From: Lachnospiraceae bacterium 3-1
GTDB taxonomy: Bacteria > Bacillota > Clostridia > Lachnospirales > Lachnospiraceae
DNA length: 64,000 nucleotides
Direction of reading: 5' to 3'
Assembly: GCA_000403255.2 (NCBI GenBank)
Contig: KE159591.1
Coordinates: forward strand, 21,823 to 85,822
In this document: piece after piece, positions 35,058 through 44,132 of the stretch
How the letters are laid out: each line of letters opens with the position of its first letter
Position numbering within the stretch: position 1 is the stretch's first letter
Notes under the pieces: generated by a model
What the model was told of the DNA's origin: nothing
The model's input: only the letters and a program-made list of their open reading frames with translations
Databases searched by the model: none
Program-made: the position numbers and the translations under genes

Positions 35058-36404
35058 TTATCTTTGCGTTTCCCTGTCCCGCTGTTGCTGCTTCGCCTGC
35101 CGCAAAATACTGTCTACGTTCTGCTTGATTGTGTCGTACTGTTTTACTTTCTTTTTCAGTTTCCCGTACTCTTGATATAACTTGTCTTTTTTCTCCGCAA
35201 GCTCCTTGTACTCCGTATGCAGTTTCTTGAAATCGGGCAGCTTCCCGCCGTTCCTTGCCGCCTGCAACGTCTTAGCGGCGGCTTCGTGAATGATAATGCT
35301 GCTCTCATTGCCCCGTAGGAACTTTTCTTTGTCCCTTGCCTTTTTGTACTGCATATAGACCGCCTTTGTCTGTTGGTATGCGGATATGTTTTTCATCAAG
35401 AGGGATATGTCGGACAACCTCTTTTCCAAGCCTTTCAGCGCAGCGGCGGTATTTTCGCTTTCTGTATGCACTTCATCAAGAACCGCCTGCAACTGCTCAT
35501 ACTCTGAAATGTCATGCTCCGTTAGGAAATTCAAAGTCTTTGCCGCCTGCTTCAAGTTGTGTATCTTCGCCCACTGTTCATAGCCTTTGCTTTCCGCTGC
35601 CTTGATACTGTTCTGAATGTCTATGAGCATAGAAACGCCCGCTTTTTCCTGCCTTAACGCTTTCGGCTTCGCCCGGTATGTCCCGGCAATCCTCTCCGTT
35701 ATGGCTTCCACGGTGTACGCTTCCCCAAGCGTCTTAGAACGGGTAAAGCGTTCCTGCCCCGGCGCACGGAATGAAACGAACTTGCCCCGCTTTACCTCAT
35801 AGTCCGCCGCTTCCATGAGCCGCAGGAAATCATCAAAATCTTTCGCTTTGGGAATGGTTGCGTCAATCAAGGTTTTCAGCTTTGCTTTCCAACTTGTCCC
35901 TTTCCGTTCAGCGTCCCATTCCGCATACTTCTTTCCCTTGTCCTGCCCCGGCGTGACGACTGACAATCCGTGTTCCTTACACAGCCTGTCACTCTCCCCC
36001 CGTATCTGGTAATAGCTTTTCTTGTTGGAAATATATTTGCGGTGTGTCGTGAAGTCAACCGCACAAAATATGATGTGGTTATGGATATGCCCCTTGTCTA
36101 TGTGGGTAGTCAATACATACTCATATTTACCGCCAAGAACCTTGTCCGCAAGCTCCTTTCCTATGCGGTGGGCTTCCTCATAGCTGACTTCCCCCGGCGC
36201 AAAGGACTGAATTAAATGGTGTCCGAGATTGTCCCCCTTGTCCCGTGCCTTTGAGAGCGTAAAACCGAACTCAATATCTGCCGTCTGATAAGAGCAGCCA
36301 TAAGAGGAAATCAAAATCTGATTATCCGTCTTGTCGGGATTGCAGATATAATCTATCGCCTTATTCAGCGTAGTTTTGATAGGGTGTATCTTTGTAACTG
36401 CCAT
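35058..36404 (-). CDS. ICE relaxase (MobP/VirD2-like)
   Basis: A 448-residue relaxase that starts the transfer of the ICE. The N-terminal domain has the candidate nicking tyrosine in AIDYICNPDKT and the metal-binding HIDKGHIHNHIIF near residue 103. A long helical C-terminal part ends in repeated glutamine/arginine. It is encoded leftward behind mobC, with which it overlaps by 40 bases in another frame. The start is an ATG; a likely RBS is within mobC. Repeat B (36744-36851) upstream of mobC may be its nick site. Confidence 0.93.
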   Translation of the reverse strand: MAVTKIHPIKTTLNKAIDYICNPDKTDNQILISSYGCSYQTADIEFGFTLSKARDKGDNLGHHLIQSFAPGEVSYEEAHRIGKELADKVLGGKYEYVLTTHIDKGHIHNHIIFCAVDFTTHRKYISNKKSYYQIRGESDRLCKEHGLSVVTPGQDKGKKYAEWDAERKGTSWKAKLKTLIDATIPKAKDFDDFLRLMEAADYEVKRGKFVSFRAPGQERFTRSKTLGEAYTVEAITERIAGTYRAKPKALRQEKAGVSMLIDIQNSIKAAESKGYEQWAKIHNLKQAAKTLNFLTEHDISEYEQLQAVLDEVHTESENTAAALKGLEKRLSDISLLMKNISAYQQTKAVYMQYKKARDKEKFLRGNESSIIIHEAAAKTLQAARNGGKLPDFKKLHTEYKELAEKKDKLYQEYGKLKKKVKQYDTIKQNVDSILRQAKQQQRDRETQR

Positions 36405-36694
36405 ATCTTTTCCAATGCCCCCTTTATTTCCTCTAAGTCCTCTTTGTAGGCGTTCCCGGTGGAGTTGACCCGCCGTGCTATCTGGTTGACGTTTACGCCG
36501 ACTTTCTGTATCTCTGCCGTCTGCTCCTTGACCGCCGTATAGTCCAACTGGATAATATATCCGTCAATCGCCATTTTCCGCAGGTACGCCCCCAAGTTGT
36601 CTGTTTGCAGCAGCTTCATTTTTTCCTCAATCAATATGCGCTCCTGCTCCGTCACATAAAATTTTAACTGGATAGCCCGTTTTCTCTCTGCCAT
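36365..36694 (-). CDS. mobC: MobC relaxosome accessory protein
   Basis: A 109-residue protein with a ribbon-helix-helix-like start (RAIQLKFYVTEQERILIEEK) and the typical VGVNVNQIARRVNSTGNAY motif of MobC. It binds oriT and loads the relaxase. The ATG at 36694 follows GGAAAGGAAGCGG; the frame is open to 36784. It lies 50 bases downstream of repeat B in the direction of transcription. Confidence 0.92.
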   Translation of the reverse strand: MAERKRAIQLKFYVTEQERILIEEKMKLLQTDNLGAYLRKMAIDGYIIQLDYTAVKEQTAEIQKVGVNVNQIARRVNSTGNAYKEDLEEIKGALEKIWQLQRYTLSKLR

Positions 36695-36743
36695 AGCTCC
36701 GCTTCCTTTCCGTTTTTTCAGAGGGTAAAACCCTCTACAATCA

Positions 36744-36851
36744 AGAGGGTTTGGGACACTTCCCAACAAGCAAAATTCCAACAAGTCCCGCAGGGCGGCA
36801 AGTGGGAATTTTACGGGATTGGGTACTCAATCCCTATGCTTGCTATTCTTC
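36744..36851 (-). repeat. 108-bp repeat, copy B, upstream of mobC
   Basis: Inverted, nearly identical copy of 25531-25638. It differs mainly in the central stem, where the pair AAATCCCAC/GTGGGATTT of copy A is AAATTCC/GGAATTT here, so pairing is kept. GGGATTG/CAATCCC and TTGGGA/TCCCAA stems are unchanged. It points to mobC-relaxase. An additional GAGGGT-AAA-ACCCTC palindrome follows at 36721-36735. Best guess is the ICE origin of transfer or a paired control region. Confidence 0.85.
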
Positions 36852-36929
36852 CCCCTATAACTTACTACGAGAAAAAATCAAAAAATGGCAACCTTTTAGA
36901 AAAGTTTTTAAAAATAATCAAAAGAAAAG

Positions 36930-36962
36930 AGGGAAGCCGATTTTTTTATGGCTTTCCCTCTT
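36930..36962. terminator. Bidirectional terminator
   Basis: GAGGGAAGCC (36930-36939) pairs with GGCTTTCCCTC (36951-36961) with one bulged base; A- and T-runs lie on either side and in the loop. Confidence 0.7.
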
Positions 36963-37051
36963 GACTGACCCATAAGCGGGAACGGGCGGCGGGGGCAAGG
37001 GCGGGCGTTTTTGCCCGTGCATTTTACCCTTACGGCTGCCGCCTGTTCCTG

Positions 37052-37237
37052 CTACCCGTTGTCGTCTGATAACTTCGTGATTGTTATTCTGTTTTCCTCA
37101 CAATCCACCTGCAACCTGTCCCCCACACAGAAGCCGAGTGCCTTTAGCCATTGCCCCTCAAATTTTATCTGCGGGATAGTCTGGTAGGATTTGTTTGTCG
37201 CCCCGTACACTTTTAGTTTCCTACTGTTTTCTTCCAT
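37052..37237 (-). CDS. SymE-like small protein
   Basis: A 61-residue protein: RKLKVYGATNKSYQTIPQIKFEGQWL, then ALGFCVGDRLQVDCEENRITI. This is the SymE/AbrB-like beta-barrel pattern (IP..I...GQWL..AGF..G). SymE of E. coli is an SOS-induced toxin; the ICE homologues are short and their action is untested. The ATG at 37237 is preceded by GGGGGT, with an alternative in-frame start at 37276. It follows the 37245-37406 gene by 7 bases. Confidence 0.75.
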   Translation of the reverse strand: MEENSRKLKVYGATNKSYQTIPQIKFEGQWLKALGFCVGDRLQVDCEENRITITKLSDDNG

Positions 37238-37244
37238 ATACCCC

Positions 37245-37406
37245 CTATGCTTCCGCTTCCCGGCACTCAATTTCAAATACGTTGCCGCCGACCATGATTA
37301 ACTTAAATGTGTTTGCCGTGTCGTCTGGCTTGATGTCTGCCAAAATGTCACTATCCAAATCATTCAGTATGTCAAAGAGCCAATCCTTAAAATCGTCAAT
37401 CCCCAT
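37245..37406 (-). CDS. Small conserved ICE protein
   Basis: A 53-residue acidic protein (GIDDFKDWLFDILNDLDSDI; FKLIMVGGNVFEIECRE). An ATG at 37406 has AAAGGAG upstream; a longer version from 37442 is possible. It is paired with the SymE-like gene, 7 bases apart, and could be its partner or a regulator (inference from position only). Confidence 0.6.
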   Translation of the reverse strand: MGIDDFKDWLFDILNDLDSDILADIKPDDTANTFKLIMVGGNVFEIECREAEA

Positions 37407-37525
37407 TTCCTTTATCTCCTTTCGTGAATTGTATAGTGTCATTATGCGAACACTATCATAGAGATAATTTTACATGGATAATTGACTTTATACAAGTACC
37501 AATCTGAAAAAAGGCAGGCGAAAAA

Positions 37526-37738
37526 ATGATAAAATATGACCGTCTTTGGGAAACCATGAAAGAAAAGGGCGTGACGCAATATGACCTCTACACATACCAC
37601 AATGTAAACCGTTCCCAACTGGATAGATTGCGGAAGAATAAAAACGTACAGACCAACACCATAGACAGACTATGTAACATTCTGCATTGCAATGTTGAGG
37701 ATATAATGGAGCATACCGAAGATGATAACCTTTTCTGA
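37526..37738 (+). CDS. Small XRE-type HTH regulator
   Basis: A 70-residue single-domain HTH protein (KYDRLWETMKEKGVTQYDLY; NTIDRLCNILHCNVEDIMEH), of the same YozG-like kind as the protein at 2620. It is divergent from the SymE-like pair and about 120 bases from it, so it may control that pair. It stands before a double terminator. Confidence 0.88.
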   Translation: MIKYDRLWETMKEKGVTQYDLYTYHNVNRSQLDRLRKNKNVQTNTIDRLCNILHCNVEDIMEHTEDDNLF

Positions 37739-38209
37739 AACAATCGACAAAAAACACACGGGCAGCCGGGACAGTTCCGGCTGCTTTTCCTTTCCCGCAA
37801 TCCCTTTATTTCTGCCGCCGCAGGGCTTCCCCACGGCGGCGTTTTTCTTTTTCCCCTCTTGCGTAAAATGTCTTTCTTTGCAGAAAGTCTTAATACAATC
37901 GTGATACAAAACTGATAGAAACGTGATATTGAGCCCGTAACATTTTTTACAGGAAAGGGACAAGCCACAGAAAGAATTTTCCCGCCCACAGTCACAAACG
38001 CCACGGCGGGAGAAACCGCAACCCACCCAAGAAAAGAGAACCCAATGCACACCCGACTGAACACAGACCACAGCCGGGCATTTTTATGTTTTTTGAAAAT
38101 TTTTTAAAATTTTTTTCAAAAACATTGCCAAAATTTTCATTTTTCCCGTAGTAAGTAATAGAGGGGTAAAAATTCCCGGCTCTGGCAAGAGCAAAAGGGA
38201 GGTGGAAGC
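37739..38209. other. Intergenic region with two terminators and an AT-rich palindrome
   Basis: About 470 bases with no supported gene. GCAGCCGG (37762-)/CCGGCTGC (to 37784) followed by TTTTCC is a terminator for the HTH gene. GCCGCCG (37814-37820)/CGGCGGC (37834-37840) followed by GTTTTTCTTTTT is a second. At about 38085-38126 an AT-rich near-perfect palindrome (ATGTTTTTTGAAAATTTT and its complement) lies upstream of the sigma-like gene. Confidence 0.65.
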
Positions 38210-38635
38210 GTGAAGCCCCATTCACAGAACGAACACAAGCAGCGCACCTTTGAATACTTCTGCAAGCAGATATTAAAGAACGAGAGGAACGACTATCACA
38301 GGGAACTGAACCAGCAGGGGGAGCGTGAAGTTTTATTTTGCGAACTGCCGCCGCACACCGTAGAACGGTTTGCCATGTGGGATAAATATTTCCAAGATAC
38401 ATACCTTTTTGAGATTATGGGCTTTGAAGTCGCCGTTGCTGATGAACTGTTAGCCGAAGCACTGAAAGCCTTGCCACAGGACAGGCTTCAAATTATCCTG
38501 CTATCTTATTTTGCGGATATGACCGACAAGGAGATAGCGGGGCATTTGAACCTTATCCGCAGGACGGTAGCACACCGCAGGAAGAACGCCCTGCGGAAAC
38601 TGAAAAAAATCATGGAGGGCTATGCTGATGAATAA
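38210..38635 (+). CDS. Sigma-70 region 4-like regulator of the ICE
   Basis: A 141-residue protein. Its C-terminal 60 residues are a sigma region 4 HTH (EALKALPQDRLQIILLSYFADMTDKEIAGHL, RRTVAHRRKNALRKL). The N-terminal half (RTFEYFCKQILKNERNDYHREL) is as in Tn916 Orf7-like proteins. Such proteins activate excision or transfer promoters. The start is GTG at 38210 with AAAGGGAGGTGG. It overlaps the next gene by 8 bases. Confidence 0.88.
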   Translation: MKPHSQNEHKQRTFEYFCKQILKNERNDYHRELNQQGEREVLFCELPPHTVERFAMWDKYFQDTYLFEIMGFEVAVADELLAEALKALPQDRLQIILLSYFADMTDKEIAGHLNLIRRTVAHRRKNALRKLKKIMEGYADE

Positions 38636-38873
38636 GAGCAGGAAAAAAACGCCGGGCGGCTTGCTGCCTTACCCCGTCATTGTGTCGGCTGTTTCCGGCA
38701 ACGTGGACGCTATCAACGTGGTACTGGAACACTTTGCAGGCTTCATTTCCGCACTGTCAACCAGAACCATGTATGACGAGCAGGGAAAGCCCGTTGTCTA
38801 CATTGACGAAGAATTACGCCGCCGACTGGAAACCAAGCTGATAGCAAAAATCCCAACCTTTAAGGTGGCATAA
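38628..38873 (+). CDS. Conjugative-transposon HTH protein (Orf8-like)
   Basis: An 81-residue protein: LPYPVIVSAVSGNVDAINVVLEHFAGFI is the pattern of the helix-turn-helix found in Tn916 Orf8-like proteins. The ending (DEELRRRLETKLIAKIPTFKV) is typical. It is translationally coupled to the sigma-like gene and probably works with it to control excision. Confidence 0.85.
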   Translation: MNKSRKKTPGGLLPYPVIVSAVSGNVDAINVVLEHFAGFISALSTRTMYDEQGKPVVYIDEELRRRLETKLIAKIPTFKVA

Positions 38874-39343
38874 CGACAGATACCCTTTCCCACTGGAAAC
38901 AAGAAAGCACGGGCGGGCTGACCGCCCGCCGCTTCTTGCCATTCCGCAAAAGTACATCAATATGGTGTGCCTTTGCGGGCTGACAAGCCGCAAGAACCTT
39001 GACAAAGAAAGCGCACGGCGCAGCATAGGGCAAACGGACACGTTCAATGTGCGGCGAGCCTGCGGGCTGATACGCCAAGACCCCCCGGCAAGGGGCGAGC
39101 GATACATTATCAGCGAACCGCAGCGGCAATGTGGAAACTGCCGCCGCCATGACCCGCACATTGGCATAATGATACACCCGTATGACACGGCTACTCATAG
39201 GAATGAGAGGGGTTAAAGTCCCGTGGAGCTGCCAAGCCGTCCGTTTCGCCCATTCTTACACACCGATACAGTGAGGAAAACAGTAATAGGACAATCCTGT
39301 TTCCCCATAGAATAAAATAATGGACAATGCAAGGAGTGAATTT
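38874..39343. other. GC-rich gap before tnpW
   Basis: About 470 bases. A strong GGGCGG/CCGCCC hairpin lies near 38915-38934, with related GCGGGCTGA strings repeated near 38916, 38976 and 39063. An 84-codon ORF (38962-39216) with four cysteines has no RBS and may be chance. The right end (39230-39340) is AT-richer and should carry the tnpW promoter. Confidence 0.4.
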
Positions 39344-39508
39344 ATGGGAAAAACCATACACACTACTACCGAGCATAAAATCGGTGCCGTTACATATTTT
39401 GTAGTTTCCGCACAAAGCGAAAAAGCAACGGAAACTTTAGATAAAAAAGTTGAGAAACTGATTAAGAAAGATATGCGGGAAACCGCCGTAAGACGGCGTT
39501 TCTGCTGA
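39344..39508 (+). CDS. tnpW: Transposon-encoded protein TnpW
   Basis: A 54-residue protein of the TnpW kind: GKTIHTTTEHKIGAVTYFVVSAQ then a short lysine-rich helix ending in RRRFC. The ATG at 39344 has AAGGAGTG upstream. TnpW genes stand directly before the tnpX-like recombinase in Tn4451-related elements; the role is unknown. Confidence 0.82.
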   Translation: MGKTIHTTTEHKIGAVTYFVVSAQSEKATETLDKKVEKLIKKDMRETAVRRRFC

Positions 39509-39517
39509 TAATACATA

Positions 39518-39546
39518 TTGGCTTTGACGGCGGAATGTGGTATAAT
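39518..39546 (+). promoter_or_regulatory. Promoter of the ICE recombinase
   Basis: TTGGCT (39518-39523), 17 bases, TATAAT (39541-39546), 51 bases before the recombinase ATG. Confidence 0.7.
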
Positions 39547-39554
39547 ACCTGTAA

Positions 39555-41270
<1,716 letters not shown>

Positions 41271-41332
41271 GATAAAGCAAGGGCTAGATGTTGACACCGC
41301 ATATCAAAATGGTATCGTTATCTAACCCTAGC
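41271..41332. other. Right end of the ICE
   Basis: The sequence between the recombinase stop and the interrupted IME-B recombinase. It includes imperfect inverted sequence GGGCTAGAT (41281-)/ATCTAACCCT (41320-). ICE DNA stops at about 41331-41333, where codons of the disrupted recombinase begin. Confidence 0.7.
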
Positions 41333-41542
41333 AAAATTTCCTCCTGAGTATCCGTCATCCACATATATATCAAAGATCTGAATATCCGGCTGGCTTTTTA
41401 CAAAGCTCCGAAGTAACTCTCTCTGATTTGCAATGCTGTTGCTCTCTGACTTCGCACCGCCCTCTTCCATATCATCTTTCGATAACCGAAGATACAATGC
41501 AGCATCGTACATATCTGGCATATTCATTTGCATCTGTTCCAT
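41318..41542 (-). pseudogene. N-terminal fragment of the IME-B serine recombinase
   Basis: A 74-codon piece with the recombinase start (DAALYLRLSKDDMEEGGAKSE, SIANQRELLRSFV) that breaks off inside the conserved DDGYSGGNF(D/E)RP motif: the frame reads DDGYSGGNF, then four codons from the ICE end and a stop. The catalytic serine is kept, but the SRLGRNY part and all DNA-binding domains are gone. The missing part should lie to the left of the ICE, outside the window. Confidence 0.85.
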
Positions 41543-41671
41543 TTTACATCGCTCCCAACTTACTTATTCCATTGAATTTGAAGTCAGAAACCATGTATCA
41601 CGTTCATTTTCCCTGACTTCACATTAACATAACATCTGTAGCTTCTCAAGATATTTTTTCAAGACTTGCAT

Positions 41672-41917
41672 CTAATACATCAACTCCGTTCTTTTTCTTA
41701 GATAATCACTGATCGCATCTGTAGCATCCATTTCTCCTGTCATTTCCACGACTACCACATACCCTTCATTCATGTGAGCATACGGCTGATCGCCAGATTT
41801 ATCCAGAAAAGTTTCCACTTTTTCAGAAATAGCTTTATCCATATCAGGAATTAAATCTTCAATATCCTTTAACTGCTCCAGATTAACACTGGAATCTATT
41901 ACTGACTGATTCACCAT
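41672..41917 (-). CDS. Small protein preceding the interrupted recombinase
   Basis: An 81-residue acidic protein (start ATG 41917, RBS AGAGGTGAG). It contains GYVVVVEMTGEMDATDAISDYLRKR, which resembles the FDGELDATDVFVSLI motif of the small gene before the IME-A recombinase at 11661. Both lie one gene upstream of a recombinase, so they are probably members of one family. Role unknown. Confidence 0.65.
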   Translation of the reverse strand: MVNQSVIDSSVNLEQLKDIEDLIPDMDKAISEKVETFLDKSGDQPYAHMNEGYVVVVEMTGEMDATDAISDYLRKRTELMY

Positions 41918-42560
41918 GCTGCTCACCTCTTTTCCAACATATTCTTTGTATAAGTCGTCCTATACCTACAATTTTCTCAATCACATCACCTTACCTTTCG
42001 CATTTTGTTCTCAAATTTTATCTATTACTATGGCATTGCATATTCTGTTCGGCGTGTTGGCTTCCATTCGTATAATCTGTTGTCAGCGTTACATCCAACC
42101 TCTATCAGAATATTTCTGAATGCTGGCAGCTTCTTCGCAAACTTACCAGCCGTTTCCGGAGTATCTTCGACGCTCGCCAGTAAAATCATTTACAGGGTTA
42201 TGGCATCTGTGGAATCAGATTATACAGCTCATGCAGTTTTCAAGGTACAAAAGAGAGTTTTTTGAATATCCTTTCACTTATTACAGCCTGGAAACACCAA
42301 AATGTTGTTCGCTTCAAAAAAATCCTCTCACTAATAAGGCGTTACAGAGGCACTTTTGACATCCTTTTTTGAAAAATTCATAAAAAGTTTACATTTGCTT
42401 CTTTTATTTCGCTTTAATGCGAACCTTATTGTACTGCCATTTTAATTCGCTTTAACGCGAATGTCAAGCATTTTGTTCGCTTTCATGCGAATTTTTCTGT
42501 TTACATTCACTGTTTTTGGTAGTAAAATGGATTTATCAAAAAGAAAGTGGGAAATCTGAT
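41918..42560. promoter_or_regulatory. Divergent control region with three TTCGC-N6-GCGAA operators
   Basis: About 640 bases between a leftward small gene and a rightward XRE gene. Three palindromes of the form TTCGCTTTNANGCGAA lie at 42408-42423, 42446-42461 and 42476-42491, the last 70 bases before the XRE start. A leftward 53-codon ORF at 42028-42189 (reads DTPETAGKFAKKLPAFRNIL) looks protein-like but has no good RBS and may be a remnant. Nothing else is clear. Confidence 0.75.
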
Positions 42561-43112
42561 ATGACAATCGGTGATAAAATAAAAAAAATCCGGACATTCC
42601 GGAATATGACACAGGCAGAACTTGGTGCTGCTCTCGGTTGGGGTGATAAAGGAGCAAACCGTCTTGCCCAATATGAAACGAATTACCGGGTTCCCCGCAA
42701 AGATTTGGTAACTGAAATGGCTAAGATTCTGGACGTGAATCCGCTGGCACTGCACGAACCTACTACTATGGATGCTTCGGAACTTATGGAAATTCTGTTC
42801 TGGATTGATGAATTTAACCCGGCAGCGATCAACCTCTTCCAGTTAGAAACCTATCCAATCGAAAAGTGCAATTCTAATGAGGATACCGCTGTCCGTTATC
42901 ACGATTCTGATAACTGGCCTGCTCATCCACCTGTTGGTATATGGTTCAACTATGGGGTTCTGAACGATTTTATGAAAGAATGGATTATCAGAAAAGAAGA
43001 ATTGAAATCTGGTACAATTACCAGAGATGAATATTTTGAATGGAAAATCAACTGGCCACAGACCTGTGATGGTTGTGGAAAATATGAACCTAAGAAAAAA
43101 TGGCGAATATAG
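42561..43112 (+). CDS. XRE-family repressor of IME-B
   Basis: A 183-residue protein. The HTH is in the first 65 residues (TIGDKIKKIRTFRNMTQAEL; ANRLAQYETNYRVPRKDL). The C-terminal part contains DASELMEILFWIDEFNP and a tryptophan-rich end with CDGCGKYEPKKKW. The three palindromes just upstream are the natural operator, so it likely represses itself and the leftward recombinase operon. The ATG at 42561 was taken as the HTH start; the upstream frame extension to 42516 covers no known motif. Confidence 0.85.
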   Translation: MTIGDKIKKIRTFRNMTQAELGAALGWGDKGANRLAQYETNYRVPRKDLVTEMAKILDVNPLALHEPTTMDASELMEILFWIDEFNPAAINLFQLETYPIEKCNSNEDTAVRYHDSDNWPAHPPVGIWFNYGVLNDFMKEWIIRKEELKSGTITRDEYFEWKINWPQTCDGCGKYEPKKKWRI

Positions 43113-43207
43113 CAAATACAATGCTCCCCAAAACTGGAAAATATTCCAATAATGGGGAGTTACTATTCTTTTTTAATCTAATGCTCTTCTGCTATATGTA
43201 TTTTTCA

Positions 43208-43438
43208 TCACTCAACTACTTTATAGCCAGCATTTGTAATTACACAAATCGCTTCGCTTTTTCTTTCAATATATTTTTCTTTCAAACAAGCATTAAGCAC
43301 CTCTTCCCAAACAGCATATTCCCGTCTATCTGGATATTCTTTAACAACTACTTCACTGCCAATCTGAATATATGGTAACCGCTTAATTTTTAGATACGAT
43401 AGAAAAAATCCCCGACTACTTTTCAGTAGCCGGAGCAC
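43208..43438 (-). CDS. Hypothetical 76-residue protein
   Basis: A short protein (LKIKRLPYIQIGSEVVVKEY; VWEEVLNACLKEKYIERKSE) that I do not recognise. It could be the end of a degraded longer gene: the 120 bases upstream hold a frame that reads LWNEIVKAEIERRANESN after a start in another frame (ATG 43545), so this stretch seems eroded. Confidence 0.35.
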   Translation of the reverse strand: MLRLLKSSRGFFLSYLKIKRLPYIQIGSEVVVKEYPDRREYAVWEEVLNACLKEKYIERKSEAICVITNAGYKVVE

Positions 43439-43749
43439 CTTGACAATTCACATATGATCAATTTGATTCGTTTGCACGACGTTCGATTTCAGCTTTGACG
43501 ATTTCGTTCCATAGAGCCAGAAGTTCTTAATTTATCATCGCTCATCCTATCATTATCGTGCTGATTTGCACAAAAAAATAACCTTGTTATGCCGGTTGAC
43601 AGGTTGGATTACGCTGATTTTTTGAAAACTTTATATGGTATATTTTAATGAATTGTAGGATTACTTTATTGACATTTCTGACACTATCATATACACTGTA
43701 CATATCGTATAAGTACGCATATATCAGAAGGTGGTGAGAGGAAATTAGA
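43439..43749. other. Gap with frameshifted remnant and the gntR promoter
   Basis: About 310 bases. It holds the broken leftward frame noted above (43440-43545) and, at the right, TTGACA (43669-43674) with TATACA (43690-43695) at a short spacing of 15 before the GntR gene. A GTAC-ATATCGTATAA-GTAC partial palindrome near 43700-43715 could be the regulator's operator. Confidence 0.45.
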
Positions 43750-44121
43750 ATGGAAATTATCATAAGTAATAGTAGTGATAAGCCTATTTATGAACAAATT
43801 GCTATGCAGATCAAGAGTTTAATCATGAATGGTACCCTATCTGCCGGAGAAGCCCTGCCTTCCATGCGTGCACTGGCAAAAGACCTGCATATAAGTGTTA
43901 TTACTGTTCAACGAGCTTACGAAGATTTAACTCGAGATGGGTTTATCGAAACCGTATCGGGAAAAGGTAGTTTTGTTGCATCACCAAATAAAGAATTTAT
44001 TCAAGAAGAACAACTACGAATAGCGGAAGAACTTTTAGAAAAGGTTGCTATAATCGGTCGTACCCATGGTATCAGCTATGAGCAAATGGCTAATATTCTA
44101 AAACTATTTTTTGAAGAATGA
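43750..44121 (+). CDS. GntR/YtrA-family regulator
   Basis: A 123-residue regulator of the short YtrA subfamily: a GntR winged helix (KPIYEQIAMQIKSLIMNGTL, ALPSMRALAKDLHISVITVQRAYEDL, VSGKGSFVAS) and a short dimerisation tail. Such regulators repress ABC transporter genes encoded in the same operon. RBS AGGTGGTGAGAGG. It is followed by the ATPase gene within about 11 bases. Confidence 0.93.
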   Translation: MEIIISNSSDKPIYEQIAMQIKSLIMNGTLSAGEALPSMRALAKDLHISVITVQRAYEDLTRDGFIETVSGKGSFVASPNKEFIQEEQLRIAEELLEKVAIIGRTHGISYEQMANILKLFFEE

Positions 44122-44132
44122 GAGGTGGAATT

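Noticed and set aside
38962-39216. 84-codon cysteine-containing ORF before tnpW
   Set aside because: No RBS, odd composition and repeated GC-rich hairpins; not supported as a gene.
43439-43545. Small leftward gene starting at 43545
   Set aside because: The frame closes after 18 codons; only a shifted frame looks protein-like, so it is at most a remnant.
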